NCBI RefSeq assembly: GCF_010882175.1
Contig: NZ_WKLH01000006.1
Coordinates: forward strand, 861-64,860
DNA: 64,000 nt
Source of the DNA: Mangrovibacterium lignilyticum
GTDB lineage: Bacteria; Bacteroidota; Bacteroidia; Bacteroidales; Prolixibacteraceae
Reading direction: 5' to 3'
Positions 40,243 to 48,971 of the stretch are shown here, piece by piece; position 1 is the stretch's first letter; each line of letters begins with the position of its first letter. Position numbers and translations under genes: made by a program. The notes beneath the pieces were generated by a model. That model did no database searches, had not been told where the DNA came from, and saw only the letters and a list, made by a program, of their open reading frames with translations.

Positions 40243-41667
40243 ATGAACTACCACATGAGCCCCGGACAATTTCGGGAAGAAGGAAAAAAACTGATCGATT
40301 GGATTGCAGATTACTACGAACAAGTTGAAAAATATCCTGTTTTGTCGCAAGTTGAGCCAGGCGAAATTAGTAAACAGCTTCCGGATCAAGCGCCGGAAAA
40401 AGGAGAAGAATTCTCAACGGTGATGAAAGACGTGGAGCAGATTATCATGCCTGGTATCACCCATTGGCAATCACCCAACTTCTTTGCTTATTTTCAGTCG
40501 AATAATTCGTTCCCGTCAATCTTGGGGGATCTGCTTTCTTCGGGGCTCGGTGTACAGGGCATGCTGTGGGCAACCAGTCCGGCCTGCACCGAACTGGAAA
40601 CCAAGGTGATGGACTGGCTGGTGGATTTGATGGGACTGCCCAAACACTTTAAAAGCACGGAAAGTGGTGGCGGGGTCATCCAGGATACAGCTTCAAGTGC
40701 GGTGTTAGCTGCTTTGCTGGCTGCCCGCGAACGTAAAATGGATTTCGACTGCAACAAAACCGGCGATAACTCTGGCCTGGTTGCTTACATTTCAACCCAA
40801 ACGCACTCGTCGGTTGAGAAGGGAGTGAAAGTGATGGGATTGGGTACCGACCGATTACGCCGCATCGATGTGGACGAAAAATTTGCTCTGCGCCCCGATC
40901 TGTTGGAGCACCAAATTATGGACGATTTGGCAGCTGGATTGAAACCATTTTTTGTATGCGCAACAATCGGAACGACCTCATCCAATGCTGTTGACCCGAC
41001 CGAAGCCATTGGCAAAATATGCCGCAAATACAACATTTGGCTGCATGTTGACGCGGCTATGTCGGGAACAGCCGCCTTACTCCCCGACTACCGACAATAT
41101 TTCGAAGGTTTGGAGCTGGCCGACAGTTATGCCTTCAACCCTCACAAGTGGATGTTCACCAATTTTGATTGTGATTGTTTTTGGGTGGCCGATAAGACCG
41201 TGCTGATTAAAACGCTCAGCATCCTACCGGAATATTTAAAAAATGAAGCCACAGAAAAAGGAGCCGTCATTGATTACCGCGACTGGCATGTGCAACTAGG
41301 ACGCCGCTTTCGCTCGCTGAAGCTTTGGTTTGTCCTGCGCCACTATGGAGCGGAGGGATTGCGCTACCACATTAACCAGCACATCGAACTGGCTCAACAA
41401 TTTACAAAATGGGTTAAGGAATCAGATCAGTTTGAATTATTGAATGAACCACCTTTCAACCTAGTTCTTTTTCGCCACAATAAGGGGAATGAGTTTAACA
41501 AACAGCTGATGGACAGCCTCAACAAAGACGGTAAAATTTACCTGACGCACACCGTATTGAACGAAACATTCTGGCTGCGGATGAGCATTGGGCAAACCCA
41601 AACCGAAGGGAGTCATGTACTGGAAGCATGGCGCCTACTCAACGAAAAAGCGGAAGAACTGAAGTAA
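40243..41667 (+). CDS. Pyridoxal-dependent group II amino acid decarboxylase (aromatic type)
   Basis: 474 residues, the standard length of aromatic L-amino-acid decarboxylases. It would decarboxylate an aromatic amino acid such as tryptophan, tyrosine or phenylalanine to the amine. The PLP lysine is in AFNPHKWMFTNFDC; HVDAAMSGTAALLP holds the PLP-ring Asp, and CATIGTTSSNAVDP and THSSVEKGVKVMGLG are family features. N-terminus SPGQFREEGKKLIDWIADYYE is typical. Substrate choice cannot be read by eye. It is a single-gene unit. Confidence 0.93.
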   Translation: MNYHMSPGQFREEGKKLIDWIADYYEQVEKYPVLSQVEPGEISKQLPDQAPEKGEEFSTVMKDVEQIIMPGITHWQSPNFFAYFQSNNSFPSILGDLLSSGLGVQGMLWATSPACTELETKVMDWLVDLMGLPKHFKSTESGGGVIQDTASSAVLAALLAARERKMDFDCNKTGDNSGLVAYISTQTHSSVEKGVKVMGLGTDRLRRIDVDEKFALRPDLLEHQIMDDLAAGLKPFFVCATIGTTSSNAVDPTEAIGKICRKYNIWLHVDAAMSGTAALLPDYRQYFEGLELADSYAFNPHKWMFTNFDCDCFWVADKTVLIKTLSILPEYLKNEATEKGAVIDYRDWHVQLGRRFRSLKLWFVLRHYGAEGLRYHINQHIELAQQFTKWVKESDQFELLNEPPFNLVLFRHNKGNEFNKQLMDSLNKDGKIYLTHTVLNETFWLRMSIGQTQTEGSHVLEAWRLLNEKAEELK

Positions 41668-41730
41668 TCCCGGCAAGCAATTAATGTTCACCGGTAAAAT
41701 TATAAACCTGGTCTTTAAAATCGTCAAACC

Positions 41731-42657
41731 ATGACCATCAATCTCTGCCAAACCAATAAACGAAAAACAGCTGTCCTAATTGCCTCCTTCATTTTGGGGC
41801 TGTTTGCCACCGTCTCTATCCAGGCGCAAACAAGAGTTGTTGCAGCCCAAGCGAAACTGGTCAAACTGGCTGGTAATTTCAAATTCACTGAAGGCCCGGC
41901 GGTTGACAAAGCTGGTAACATCTATTTCACCGACCAGCCCAACGATCGGATCATGAAATGGAGTACCAAAGATCAACTGAGTACCTTCATGCAACCTTGC
42001 GGTCGCGCAAATGGTCTCTATTTCGACAAACAAGGAAACCTTTTGGCCTGTGCTGACGAAAAAAACGAACTTTGGTCTATCGACCCCACAGGCATAAAAA
42101 CAGTACTCGTTGACAACTATGCCAATAAACTACTTAATGGCCCAAACGATCTTTGGGTGAACCCACTCGACAGCTCCACCTACTTTACCGATCCGCTTTA
42201 TGAACGGGATTATTGGAACCGAGGACCGATGGAACAGGATGGCCAACACGTGTATTTGCTTTCTTCCAACCGGAAAAATCTGAAACCGGTGTTTACCGAC
42301 CTTAAACAGCCCAATGGAATAGTTGGAACACCTGACGGAAAAACCTTGTATGTTGCTGATATTGGCTCCGGCCAAACCTTTGCATTCAACATTCAACCCG
42401 ACGGATCGCTAACAGACAAGCGCCTTTTTTGCACCATGGGATCCGACGGAATGACCATCGACAATGAAGGGAATGTCTATCTCACAGGAAACGGAGTTAC
42501 CGTTTTCAACAAAGAAGGAATGCAAATTGACACGATACCGGTTCCCGAAGCCTGGACTGCAAATGTTTGCATCGGGGGGAAAGACAAACACACGCTTTTT
42601 ATTACAGCAAGCACCGGTCTTTATGCCATTCGTCTGCGTACAGGAGCTGCAGAATAG
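41731..42657 (+). CDS. SMP-30/gluconolactonase-like secreted protein
   Basis: 308 residues with a signal peptide (about 1-33, ending SIQAQT). A six-bladed propeller of the SMP-30/LRE family: FKFTEGPAVDKAGNIYFTDQPNDRIMKW, LLNGPNDLWVNPLDSSTYFTDPLY, LKQPNGIVGTPDGKTLYVADIG and DGMTIDNEGNVYLTGNGVTVF carry the Glu, Asn and Asp residues that bind the catalytic metal. Members are periplasmic lactonases that open sugar lactones such as gluconolactone. The exact lactone is unknown. Confidence 0.9.
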   Translation: MTINLCQTNKRKTAVLIASFILGLFATVSIQAQTRVVAAQAKLVKLAGNFKFTEGPAVDKAGNIYFTDQPNDRIMKWSTKDQLSTFMQPCGRANGLYFDKQGNLLACADEKNELWSIDPTGIKTVLVDNYANKLLNGPNDLWVNPLDSSTYFTDPLYERDYWNRGPMEQDGQHVYLLSSNRKNLKPVFTDLKQPNGIVGTPDGKTLYVADIGSGQTFAFNIQPDGSLTDKRLFCTMGSDGMTIDNEGNVYLTGNGVTVFNKEGMQIDTIPVPEAWTANVCIGGKDKHTLFITASTGLYAIRLRTGAAE

Positions 42658-42680
42658 GACACAGCAACTGGTTATTTACT

Positions 42681-42713
42681 AAAAAAACAAGCCCCTCGAT
42701 TTGAACGAGGGGC
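42681..42713 (-). terminator. Rho-independent terminator after the qorB-like gene
   Basis: GCCCCTCG, loop of 7, CGAGGGGC. On the minus strand it is followed by TTGTTTTTTT, so it serves the qorB-like gene; it could also slow plus-strand transcription from the SMP-30 gene. Confidence 0.85.
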
Positions 42714-42741
42714 CTCCATTGTTTTCATGACTTTGCTAGTT

Positions 42742-43584
42742 TCATAATGCTTGAGCTACAGCATCGGCTAATGAGGTTGTTGGTCGGCCGATCAATATAG
42801 AAAGTTGATTGCCTTCGTCATACAAATCACCTTTTGATGCACCGGTATCCCAACTGGCAATTGCTCCTGCAAAAAATTCAGGCAACCCAAAACCTTTCAA
42901 AGCCTCAGCATAATCAGCTTCCGGTAAATTCATATAAGGAATATCTTTCCCTGTTTGACGGGAAATCTCAGCAGCCAAATCAGCCAAAGTATAAGCTTCG
43001 TCTCCTGACAATTCATACACTTTTCCTTCGTGTCCCTCACCAGCTAAAACAACTGCAGCAGCTTCTGCAAAATCAGCACGAACTGCCGACGAGATCTTGC
43101 CATCCCCCGCACTGCCCGCAAAGGCTCCACCTGCCAAAGCACCGGCAACAGAACCCGTATAGTTCTCAGTATACCAACCATTACGCAAAATAGTATAAGC
43201 AATTCCTGAAGATTTCAATGCTTCTTCAGTTGCTACATGTTCGCCTGCCAAATTCAACGAAGATGTATCGGCGTGCAGTAAACTGGTATATACAATCCAT
43301 TTCACGCCCGCTGCTTTTGCCGCTTCAATCACGTTGGCATGCTGCTCAGCTCGCTTTCCAATTTCATTGCTTGATATCAACAACAGTTTGTCGATTCCCG
43401 CCAGTGATTCTGGCAATGCTTCCGGTTTCGAGTAATCGAATGTACGGGCGTCAACACCCAAACTTGCTGCTTTCTCGGGTGTGCGCACCAATGCAATAAT
43501 GTCTTCAACGGCTACTTTCGTTTTTAACTTCTCAACAACTAACTGACCTAGCTGACCCGTTGCTCCTGTAATTCCGATTTTCAT
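42742..43584 (-). CDS. NmrA-like NAD(P)H:quinone oxidoreductase (QorB-like)
   Basis: 280 residues. Rossmann fold with GITGATGQLGQLVVEKL at the start, then an atypical SDR body as in QorB/YtfG (VKWIVYTSLLHADTSSLNLAGEHVATEEALKSSGIAYTILRNGWYTENY). It reduces quinones with NADPH and protects against electrophiles. The divergent neighbour is an HxlR regulator with a Cys near its N-terminus, the same pairing as QorB/QorR, which supports this identification. Preceded by a clear promoter with direct repeats. Confidence 0.92.
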   Translation of the reverse strand: MKIGITGATGQLGQLVVEKLKTKVAVEDIIALVRTPEKAASLGVDARTFDYSKPEALPESLAGIDKLLLISSNEIGKRAEQHANVIEAAKAAGVKWIVYTSLLHADTSSLNLAGEHVATEEALKSSGIAYTILRNGWYTENYTGSVAGALAGGAFAGSAGDGKISSAVRADFAEAAAVVLAGEGHEGKVYELSGDEAYTLADLAAEISRQTGKDIPYMNLPEADYAEALKGFGLPEFFAGAIASWDTGASKGDLYDEGNQLSILIGRPTTSLADAVAQAL

Positions 43585-43640
43585 GTCTAATTCTTTTATA
43601 AGTGTTAATTACCAAACTCTATTTGCTTCCTATTAGTTCT

Positions 43641-43690
43641 TTAGTTACTTTTGGATAGTCAAAGATATTTAGTTAGTTACTACCAAACAA
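43641..43690 (-). promoter_or_regulatory. qorB-like promoter with HxlR operator repeats
   Basis: Minus strand TTG (43690-43688), 20 bases, TATCTTTG (43667-43660). Two plus-strand direct repeats TTAGTTACT at 43641-43649 and 43673-43681 are 32 bases apart (three helical turns): one between the -33 and -7 boxes and one near the start of transcription. This suits repression by the divergent HxlR protein. Confidence 0.7.
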
Positions 43691-43750
43691 GAACGAACTA
43701 AAAAGTCACCCGGTTACCTGGAAGTTAGAAATGTTTATTTACAGCGATTT

Positions 43751-44119
43751 ATGACGGAAATAAAAATGAAAAAATATAGTAACGTTGAAAGTTGCCCGGT
43801 TCGAAATGTTATCGACCGGATTGGAGACAAGTGGTCGATGTTGGTTTTACTGGTATTGGAAGAAGGTGATGTCATGCGTTTTTCAGAGATTCATAAAACC
43901 ATAGAAACGATTTCGCAAAAAATGTTGACTGTTACCCTGAAAGCCCTCGAAGCCGACGGACTGATTAACCGGGAGGTTTATCCACAAATCCCGCCAAAGG
44001 TTGAATACAAATTAACCGAGCGTGGAAAAAGCCTGCTACCTCACCTCCACAGCCTGGTAAGTTGGGCTGCGGAAAACATGGGAGGCATCAAAGAATCGCG
44101 GAAGTTATTTGCTTCTTAA
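43751..44119 (+). CDS. HxlR-family transcriptional regulator (QorR/YodB-like)
   Basis: 122 residues. The HxlR winged-helix pattern is complete: NVESCPVRNVIDRIGDKWSMLVLLVLEEG at the start, FSEIHKTIETISQKMLTVTLKALEADGLINRE in the recognition region, and VEYKLTERGKSLLPHLHSLVSWA at the end. The Cys before PVRNVIDRIGDKW is where YodB/QorR sense quinones and diamide by thiol chemistry. Divergent to the quinone oxidoreductase gene, with TTAGTTACT repeats between them. An alternative ATG at 43766 exists. Confidence 0.93.
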   Translation: MTEIKMKKYSNVESCPVRNVIDRIGDKWSMLVLLVLEEGDVMRFSEIHKTIETISQKMLTVTLKALEADGLINREVYPQIPPKVEYKLTERGKSLLPHLHSLVSWAAENMGGIKESRKLFAS

Positions 44120-44199
44120 GCTGAACTACAAAAACAGCTTCGTTTTCCTGGCGCCAGGTCCAAACATCCGGACAAATAAAAGGCTCGTTATACGGGCTT

Positions 44200-44943
44200 C
44201 TACTTCAGCAGCTCTCCCAAAAACAAAAGCGTGTGGTTCCACGCGCGTGTCGCCATCAACTCATTGTATTCCCCGGATGCGGGATTGGTAAAGGTGTGTC
44301 CGCAGTTGGCGTAGGTAATAATTTGCCAATCGGCCCCGCCTTCGTTCATTTCCTTCACAAGATTATCGTAATCCTCACGAGTCACCGAGCGATCTTCGGC
44401 CGGGTTCTCGACCAGAACTTTGGTTTTGATCGGCCCATTTTCCCGATCCGAAGCTTTGCGCAATCCACCGTGGATCGAAACAACGCCTTTTACATCAAAT
44501 CCACCGCGAGCCGTCTCCAAAGCGCCGGTTCCGCCAAAACAGTAGCCAATAACAGCGATCTTAGCCGGATCGGCTCCCGCTTTGATGAGCTGTTCCAACG
44601 CAAGTCCGATTCGCTTTTGGTATGCCTCATAATCTGTTTTGTAGTGGGTGGCAATTTTCGCAGCTTCACCATTGTCAGAAGGGATATTACCTTTTCCATA
44701 AATATCGGCAACAAAAGCAATGTAGCCTTCTTGCTCCAAATTAAGCGCTGCTGTCCGCGCCTCGTCGTCAATTCCCTTCCACGCCGGGAGAATCAATACT
44801 CCCGGAAGATCGTCGCCGGCATTAGAAGTAACCAGTCCGTTTAATTCCTGCTCACCGTCGGCGTATTGTACAGGTTGAAGCGATTGTGCTCCTACAGTTC
44901 CTACAAGTCCCATAAATAGAAGAATTATTGAAAATTTTCTCAT
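44200..44943 (-). CDS. Secreted dienelactone hydrolase family protein
   Basis: 247 residues with a signal peptide ending GAQS (about residue 20). Alpha/beta hydrolase of the dienelactone hydrolase group: the nucleophile Cys in VIGYCFGGTGALE, a KTKVLVENPAEDRSV region near the acid position (the acid Asp is likely in AED), and the catalytic His in ANCGHTFTNP. It would open a lactone or cleave an ester in the periplasm; the substrate is unknown. The upstream region carries a long-looped inverted repeat (45016-45058). Confidence 0.9.
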   Translation of the reverse strand: MRKFSIILLFMGLVGTVGAQSLQPVQYADGEQELNGLVTSNAGDDLPGVLILPAWKGIDDEARTAALNLEQEGYIAFVADIYGKGNIPSDNGEAAKIATHYKTDYEAYQKRIGLALEQLIKAGADPAKIAVIGYCFGGTGALETARGGFDVKGVVSIHGGLRKASDRENGPIKTKVLVENPAEDRSVTREDYDNLVKEMNEGGADWQIITYANCGHTFTNPASGEYNELMATRAWNHTLLFLGELLK

Positions 44944-45087
44944 CGTCTAAAATTTTAGTTTAACAAATTTCAGGGCTACACCTGGCTGAGTTGTTTTGAC
45001 CTACCTACTATAACAGCCGTGAAGTCATCCTGTTTTACAGCCCGGAAAATTTCACGGCTATTAAATGACCAGTCAATAAACCCAAGT

Positions 45088-46116
45088 TTATTCCCCTCCC
45101 TTCATCTTAAAACCAAAGCGGTAATTGTACGAAAGCAACAATGATTTTCGGTTCCCGAAAACACCAGCTTCAACGCGAAATTGATGATGTTTGTCAAATT
45201 GGTATTGCCCCCCGATCAACATATTCCATTCCTGCTTCGGCTGTTTCCGAATCCGGTAGTTGATCATTCCGGAACCGTCAGCTTCACCAAGTTTGTTCAT
45301 GATAGGCGTCAATATCTTATCGGCCAAAACCTTTTGAGGAAGGCTTGCTTCGTTGTCATACCAAGTCCAATACTGCTCAACAATTTCATCTCTTCGGTCC
45401 CAGGTTTCCGAGGGCAACAGATCGTACAAGCCGATGCTGCCTTCAGTTACCCCTCCCATTTTTATGCGCATTGCTCCGGCCCACAATGCGATGTTCGATT
45501 CGGGAGCTTTGGCTAGTTTAAATGCCTTTCCTATTCGAAACGAAAAATTCTTCGTCTTCACCGGATCTTTAAAGTTCGACATATTGGTCCAAACCCAGTT
45601 ACCGTCCAGCACGAAGAAGAATTTCCCGAGACCGCCGGCTCCCGTTAGGCCAAATCCATAGCTTGTTCCGCTAAGTTCGGCTACTGTTTTCATCGTCACC
45701 GGGTAAGTTAATTCAACCGTTGTTTCGGCCCAGGTTTTCCCAAAGATTCCATACACATCAAGGAAGGGCAATACCCATAAATCGGGTCGAATATTAAGTG
45801 AAGTTACCCGGGCATTCAACTCACCAAACTCGATAAGATCGCCAAGATCCGTCAAGGGGATGTCCGGCAGTACGCCATCAGTCAACCCTACCCCAATTTC
45901 GGTGATTTCAATATCTTGCTTCGCCGCAAAAAAGTTCAGCATTCCTCCCCATGGATAGGGAATATCAAAGCCTTTCTCATACGCTTTTGCTCCCAGCAAC
46001 GGAAACCGATAAGGATACCCGGCTTTTATGGTGTCGCCGGGCTGCAACTGCGAATACTGGCCAAATACACTGATTGCGGAAATTGATACAAGAATAAAAA
46101 CAAGTAATTTTTTCAT
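45088..46116 (-). CDS. Outer-membrane beta-barrel protein, unknown function
   Basis: 342 residues with a signal peptide (LLVFILVSISAISVFGQ). The mature part is a chain of amphipathic strands (SYGFGLTGAGGLGKFFFVLDGNWVW, NFSFRIGKAF, IALWAGAMRIKMGG, EWNMLIGGQYQF, SLLLSYNYRFGFKM) typical of a small barrel. A GLYDLLP segment and an acidic-aromatic helix lie inside. No named family. It precedes the gene for dienelactone hydrolase on the same strand by about 140 bases. Confidence 0.75.
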   Translation of the reverse strand: MKKLLVFILVSISAISVFGQYSQLQPGDTIKAGYPYRFPLLGAKAYEKGFDIPYPWGGMLNFFAAKQDIEITEIGVGLTDGVLPDIPLTDLGDLIEFGELNARVTSLNIRPDLWVLPFLDVYGIFGKTWAETTVELTYPVTMKTVAELSGTSYGFGLTGAGGLGKFFFVLDGNWVWTNMSNFKDPVKTKNFSFRIGKAFKLAKAPESNIALWAGAMRIKMGGVTEGSIGLYDLLPSETWDRRDEIVEQYWTWYDNEASLPQKVLADKILTPIMNKLGEADGSGMINYRIRKQPKQEWNMLIGGQYQFDKHHQFRVEAGVFGNRKSLLLSYNYRFGFKMKGGE

Positions 46117-46195
46117 ATGTCCTTCTTAAGGTTTATTAGGTCATCCCTGAAAAAAACTTCAAAATAAGTTAGCCACTTCTGCTGAAACAACAAAA

Positions 46196-47437
46196 CTAGA
46201 AGACTTCGTTGATGCCAAAGTAGAAGCCTCCGGCCCCATACCGACCAAGGGCATAATCCAAATTCAGATTGGCTCGCGACTTCTTATTAATCATCACACG
46301 CAACCCAACGCCGTATGCATAATCGAGGTATTTGAACAAATTGATATCGGCCATTCGGTTGTTTGCGCTGATGGTGTTCACAAAGAGTACCCCTCCAAAA
46401 GTCTCCTGCTGTTTCTGAAGGGGAAAGCGGTATTCAAGTTCGCCATAAACAAGATCCTCTCCGCGAAACCGCCCTTGCGTGTAGGCTCGCCCTGAACGGC
46501 CAAACTGGTCCCATCCGACAGCCGGCAAGTCCATATACGGCACCTCTCCGGAGCTAACAAACCAACCGTAAGTCCAAAATCCGATCAGATGTCGCGGTCG
46601 ATCCGGATCAAGATGCAGATAATCGCGGTATTCCAACCATAAAAGCGACGAGCTCTTGTCGCTGCCCAAAAATTTCGGATTCACCCGGAGATTGGCAAAA
46701 ACGTATCGTCCGCTGTAAGGATTTACCGCATTGTCCCGACTATCATATAACGCGTTCAGCGAAATGCCGGAAAGCACGTACTTTTCAGGTGAAAACCCAT
46801 TTTTTGTTTGATAGGCATAATGGCTGGTAATCACTGGCTCATCCGCTTCCAAATCAAGCAGGTTGTCTTCTATTTTTGAATGAATGTCGAGATGGTAGCC
46901 CAGCCCCAGAAAATAGCGGCTATCCTCAATGCGTTTCAAAACCGTTTCATGAATTCGGAGGTAATTGAAATCCATCAATTGGGCATCGGGTATAGGGGAG
47001 CTGAACAAGCCGTCCTGGTATTCAATCCCCAGTCCGACCGGTTTCCCCGACTGAGGTCCCGTTCCCAGGCCATAGGTTGGCGCCGACGAAATAAAATACC
47101 GCCAGTCGCCCATCAGGTTCCAACTGTCGCCGGCTAAAAATACATTTGTTTTGGCTGTAAAAAGGAATTGCTTTTTAGTTGTGTAGATCAATGTGCCTAA
47201 GCCCGACGAAATACTGGTATTCTCCCTGTTCCCCATAAACCAAGTGGCGCCCGGTGCTACACCAAACAACCATCCGTTGGTCGGGTTGTAAGCAATGGCC
47301 GGAAGCGGAATTATCGAAAGGTTCTTTTCTTTAGCCGTTATATCGTCCTTTTCCTCGGCTGATACGGCAATCGAAACAAGAAACAGTAAAATGAACGGGA
47401 AAAGCATTTTGGTTGAGATCGTTTCCATTCTGACCAT
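46196..47437 (-). CDS. BamA/TamA-family (D15-like) outer membrane protein
   Basis: 413 residues from ATG 47437 (ATG at 47428 or 47407 also possible; a TTG at 47470 is unlikely). Signal peptide ends near AVSAEE. It is a barrel-only member of the Omp85 surface-antigen group: no POTRA domain; SLNALYDSRDNAVNPYSGRYVFANLRV and GRFRGEDLVYGELEYRFPL (the conserved RGF-type loop plus E-R) are diagnostic, and the last residue is Phe. Such short proteins may act in lipid or protein handling at the outer membrane; patatin-associated forms also exist. Role unknown. Confidence 0.88.
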   Translation of the reverse strand: MVRMETISTKMLFPFILLFLVSIAVSAEEKDDITAKEKNLSIIPLPAIAYNPTNGWLFGVAPGATWFMGNRENTSISSGLGTLIYTTKKQFLFTAKTNVFLAGDSWNLMGDWRYFISSAPTYGLGTGPQSGKPVGLGIEYQDGLFSSPIPDAQLMDFNYLRIHETVLKRIEDSRYFLGLGYHLDIHSKIEDNLLDLEADEPVITSHYAYQTKNGFSPEKYVLSGISLNALYDSRDNAVNPYSGRYVFANLRVNPKFLGSDKSSSLLWLEYRDYLHLDPDRPRHLIGFWTYGWFVSSGEVPYMDLPAVGWDQFGRSGRAYTQGRFRGEDLVYGELEYRFPLQKQQETFGGVLFVNTISANNRMADINLFKYLDYAYGVGLRVMINKKSRANLNLDYALGRYGAGGFYFGINEVF

Positions 47438-47594
47438 TTTCAAGGGTGAATCAATTTTTGTTGACAACAACAGATAGTAATTTACGACATTCTCTACAAA
47501 GAAACCCCAAAAGCCGGATTAGCTCCTTGTCAACCAGGATGGACTAACGAACTGTCGTTAGGAGGTTCGCAGGCTTTGCCAGCAGGCAAAATGC

Positions 47595-47752
47595 TCACTG
47601 TAGCACAAAATTAACGGGCACCGTATAGGAGATCCCGGCCGGCAGCTTATGTCTTTTGCCGGGACACCACTGCGGCAGATCGACAACCATCAGAAGACCG
47701 TTCTTGTCTAAATCGAAGTCGACAGACTTTTCAATTTTTGCCCGCTCAACAA
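47595..47752 (-). pseudogene. Remnant of a TonB C-terminal domain (partial duplicate)
   Basis: Minus-strand frame ending in TGA (47597-47595) encodes about 52 residues (ERAKIEKSVDFDLDKNG ... LPAGISYTVPVNFVLQ) closely matching the last 52 residues of the TonB-like protein at 48046-48777. No start, signal or upstream domain remains; homology stops at about 47752, just past the DUF2007 gene end. It is a decayed duplicate. Confidence 0.85.
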
Positions 47753-47769
47753 CTAAAAAGTTACCCCGA

Positions 47770-48012
47770 TTACAACGAATCCAGTTCCTGAACCAAATCC
47801 CGAATTATGGGCTTTGCTTTTTCAAGGTCTTTTTTTTGAATATAGAGGTCGGCTGCCGATGGAACTCCTCCGGAAAAGCCGGCCATGATTCCCGAGTTGA
47901 AATCATTCTGGATTAACGACGAAATACCTTGTTTATCCAACTCCGCTTTCAATAAGGCTGCGATCAATTCACCTCCTGTGAACACGATAATCATACTATT
48001 CTCTTGTGACAT
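47770..48012 (-). CDS. DUF2007 family small protein
   Basis: 80 residues. Typical of DUF2007 (putative signal-transducing protein): MIIVFTGGELIAALLKAELDKQGISSLIQNDFNSGI followed by AADLYIQKKDLEKAKPIIRDL, a ferredoxin-like alpha/beta fold. The family's biochemical role is unknown. It sits 33 bases behind the TonB-like gene and directly ahead of the TonB remnant, so it lies between the two copies of the duplicated end. Confidence 0.85.
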   Translation of the reverse strand: MSQENSMIIVFTGGELIAALLKAELDKQGISSLIQNDFNSGIMAGFSGGVPSAADLYIQKKDLEKAKPIIRDLVQELDSL

Positions 48013-48045
48013 ATTTTGTTGCTTTAGAATGAATACTCCTGTAAC

Positions 48046-48777
48046 TTACTTAAGGACAAAATTAATGGGCACCGTATAAGAGATCCGGGCCGGCAGGTTA
48101 TGTCTTGTTCCCGGAATCCATTGCGGCATAGCGACCACCACCCGAAGAGCTTCCTTGTCTAAATCGGAATCGACGGACTTTTCAATCCGTGCACGCTCAA
48201 CAAATCCGTCGGTATCAATAAAGAATTTCACGTACACTTTGCCCTCCATACCTGCATACTGAGCCTGTTTTGGGTAACGTACATTTTGCGCGATGTAGCG
48301 TCGTAGTCCCAGCTCACCGCCTTTGAACTCGGCCATTTCCATTATCTGCCGTTCTTCTTCAACTTTGCTGCCGTCGGCATTCCAGAATGTAAATTCAACC
48401 GCAACGCCTTCCTTATACCATTCCTGCGAACTTAAACTTCCATCTTCACGGTACCACTTCCATTCGCCATCGAACTCATCCGTCTCATACCGGCCTTCGT
48501 AATAAACACGGCCATTTTCATAAAAATATTGAAAGTAGCCGTGCTTCTTTTTTAACTTCTTTGTTTTGTAGGAACCCGACATCTGAAGGGTTCCGTTCCT
48601 GTAGTAATCTTTGACTGTCCAGTTTCGATGTTCTCCTTGCGCCGCTTTGCGAAAGTAAACGGCATTTGCCTGGTCTGTTTCTTTCCAATGCCGGTCGAAA
48701 TACGACACGATGGTGTCTTGCGATTGTACCGCCTGAACGGTAATAAGAAGTAAAAAGGTAAACAGTAACTGTTTCAT
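48046..48777 (-). CDS. TonB-C-terminal-domain protein with MORN-like repeats
   Basis: 243 residues from ATG 48777 (TTG 48879 is an unlikely extension). Signal peptide ends near AVQSQ. The middle (about 50-135) has repeats of the YwqK/MORN kind (YYRNGTLQMSGSYK, YENGRVYYEGRYE, WYREDGSLSSQEWYKEG). The last 85 residues are a TonB C-terminal domain (YPKQAQYAGMEGKVYVKFFIDTDGFVERARIEKS ... MPQWIPG). No cytoplasmic-membrane anchor other than the signal is seen, so it is probably a periplasmic or outer-membrane-associated protein rather than an ExbB/D-driven TonB. Confidence 0.85.
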   Translation of the reverse strand: MKQLLFTFLLLITVQAVQSQDTIVSYFDRHWKETDQANAVYFRKAAQGEHRNWTVKDYYRNGTLQMSGSYKTKKLKKKHGYFQYFYENGRVYYEGRYETDEFDGEWKWYREDGSLSSQEWYKEGVAVEFTFWNADGSKVEEERQIMEMAEFKGGELGLRRYIAQNVRYPKQAQYAGMEGKVYVKFFIDTDGFVERARIEKSVDSDLDKEALRVVVAMPQWIPGTRHNLPARISYTVPINFVLK

Positions 48778-48971
48778 CGTTTGGTTGAGTTTGTAGTTTA
48801 GTAGCTCTGCCAGTTTTTCCGGCTGAATTTTGCCTTCGCGACGCCCGGGCGAATTCAGTTGATCGAAACGATTACTCAAGATAATAACTTTTCATAATAC
48901 CCGCATCAGCAATTCTGTTAAATTAATAACGAATAATGCACACTTTTCTGAACACTCTCCCTGCTTTTGTT

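Noticed and set aside
44117-44159. Terminator behind the HxlR gene
   Set aside because: AAGCTG/CAGCTT has an 11-base loop and only a weak T tail, and the adjacent cctggcgccagg palindrome has no T run.
43751-44291. Extra short gene at 44109-44291 behind the HxlR gene
   Set aside because: It runs into the coding region of the dienelactone hydrolase on the other strand and has no recognisable content.
46196-47437. Full BamA of the outer-membrane assembly complex
   Set aside because: There are no POTRA domains; at 413 residues only the barrel is present.
48046-48777. Classical TonB energy transducer
   Set aside because: No proline-rich spacer and no ExbB/ExbD genes; the middle consists of MORN-like repeats, so ordinary TonB function is not supported.
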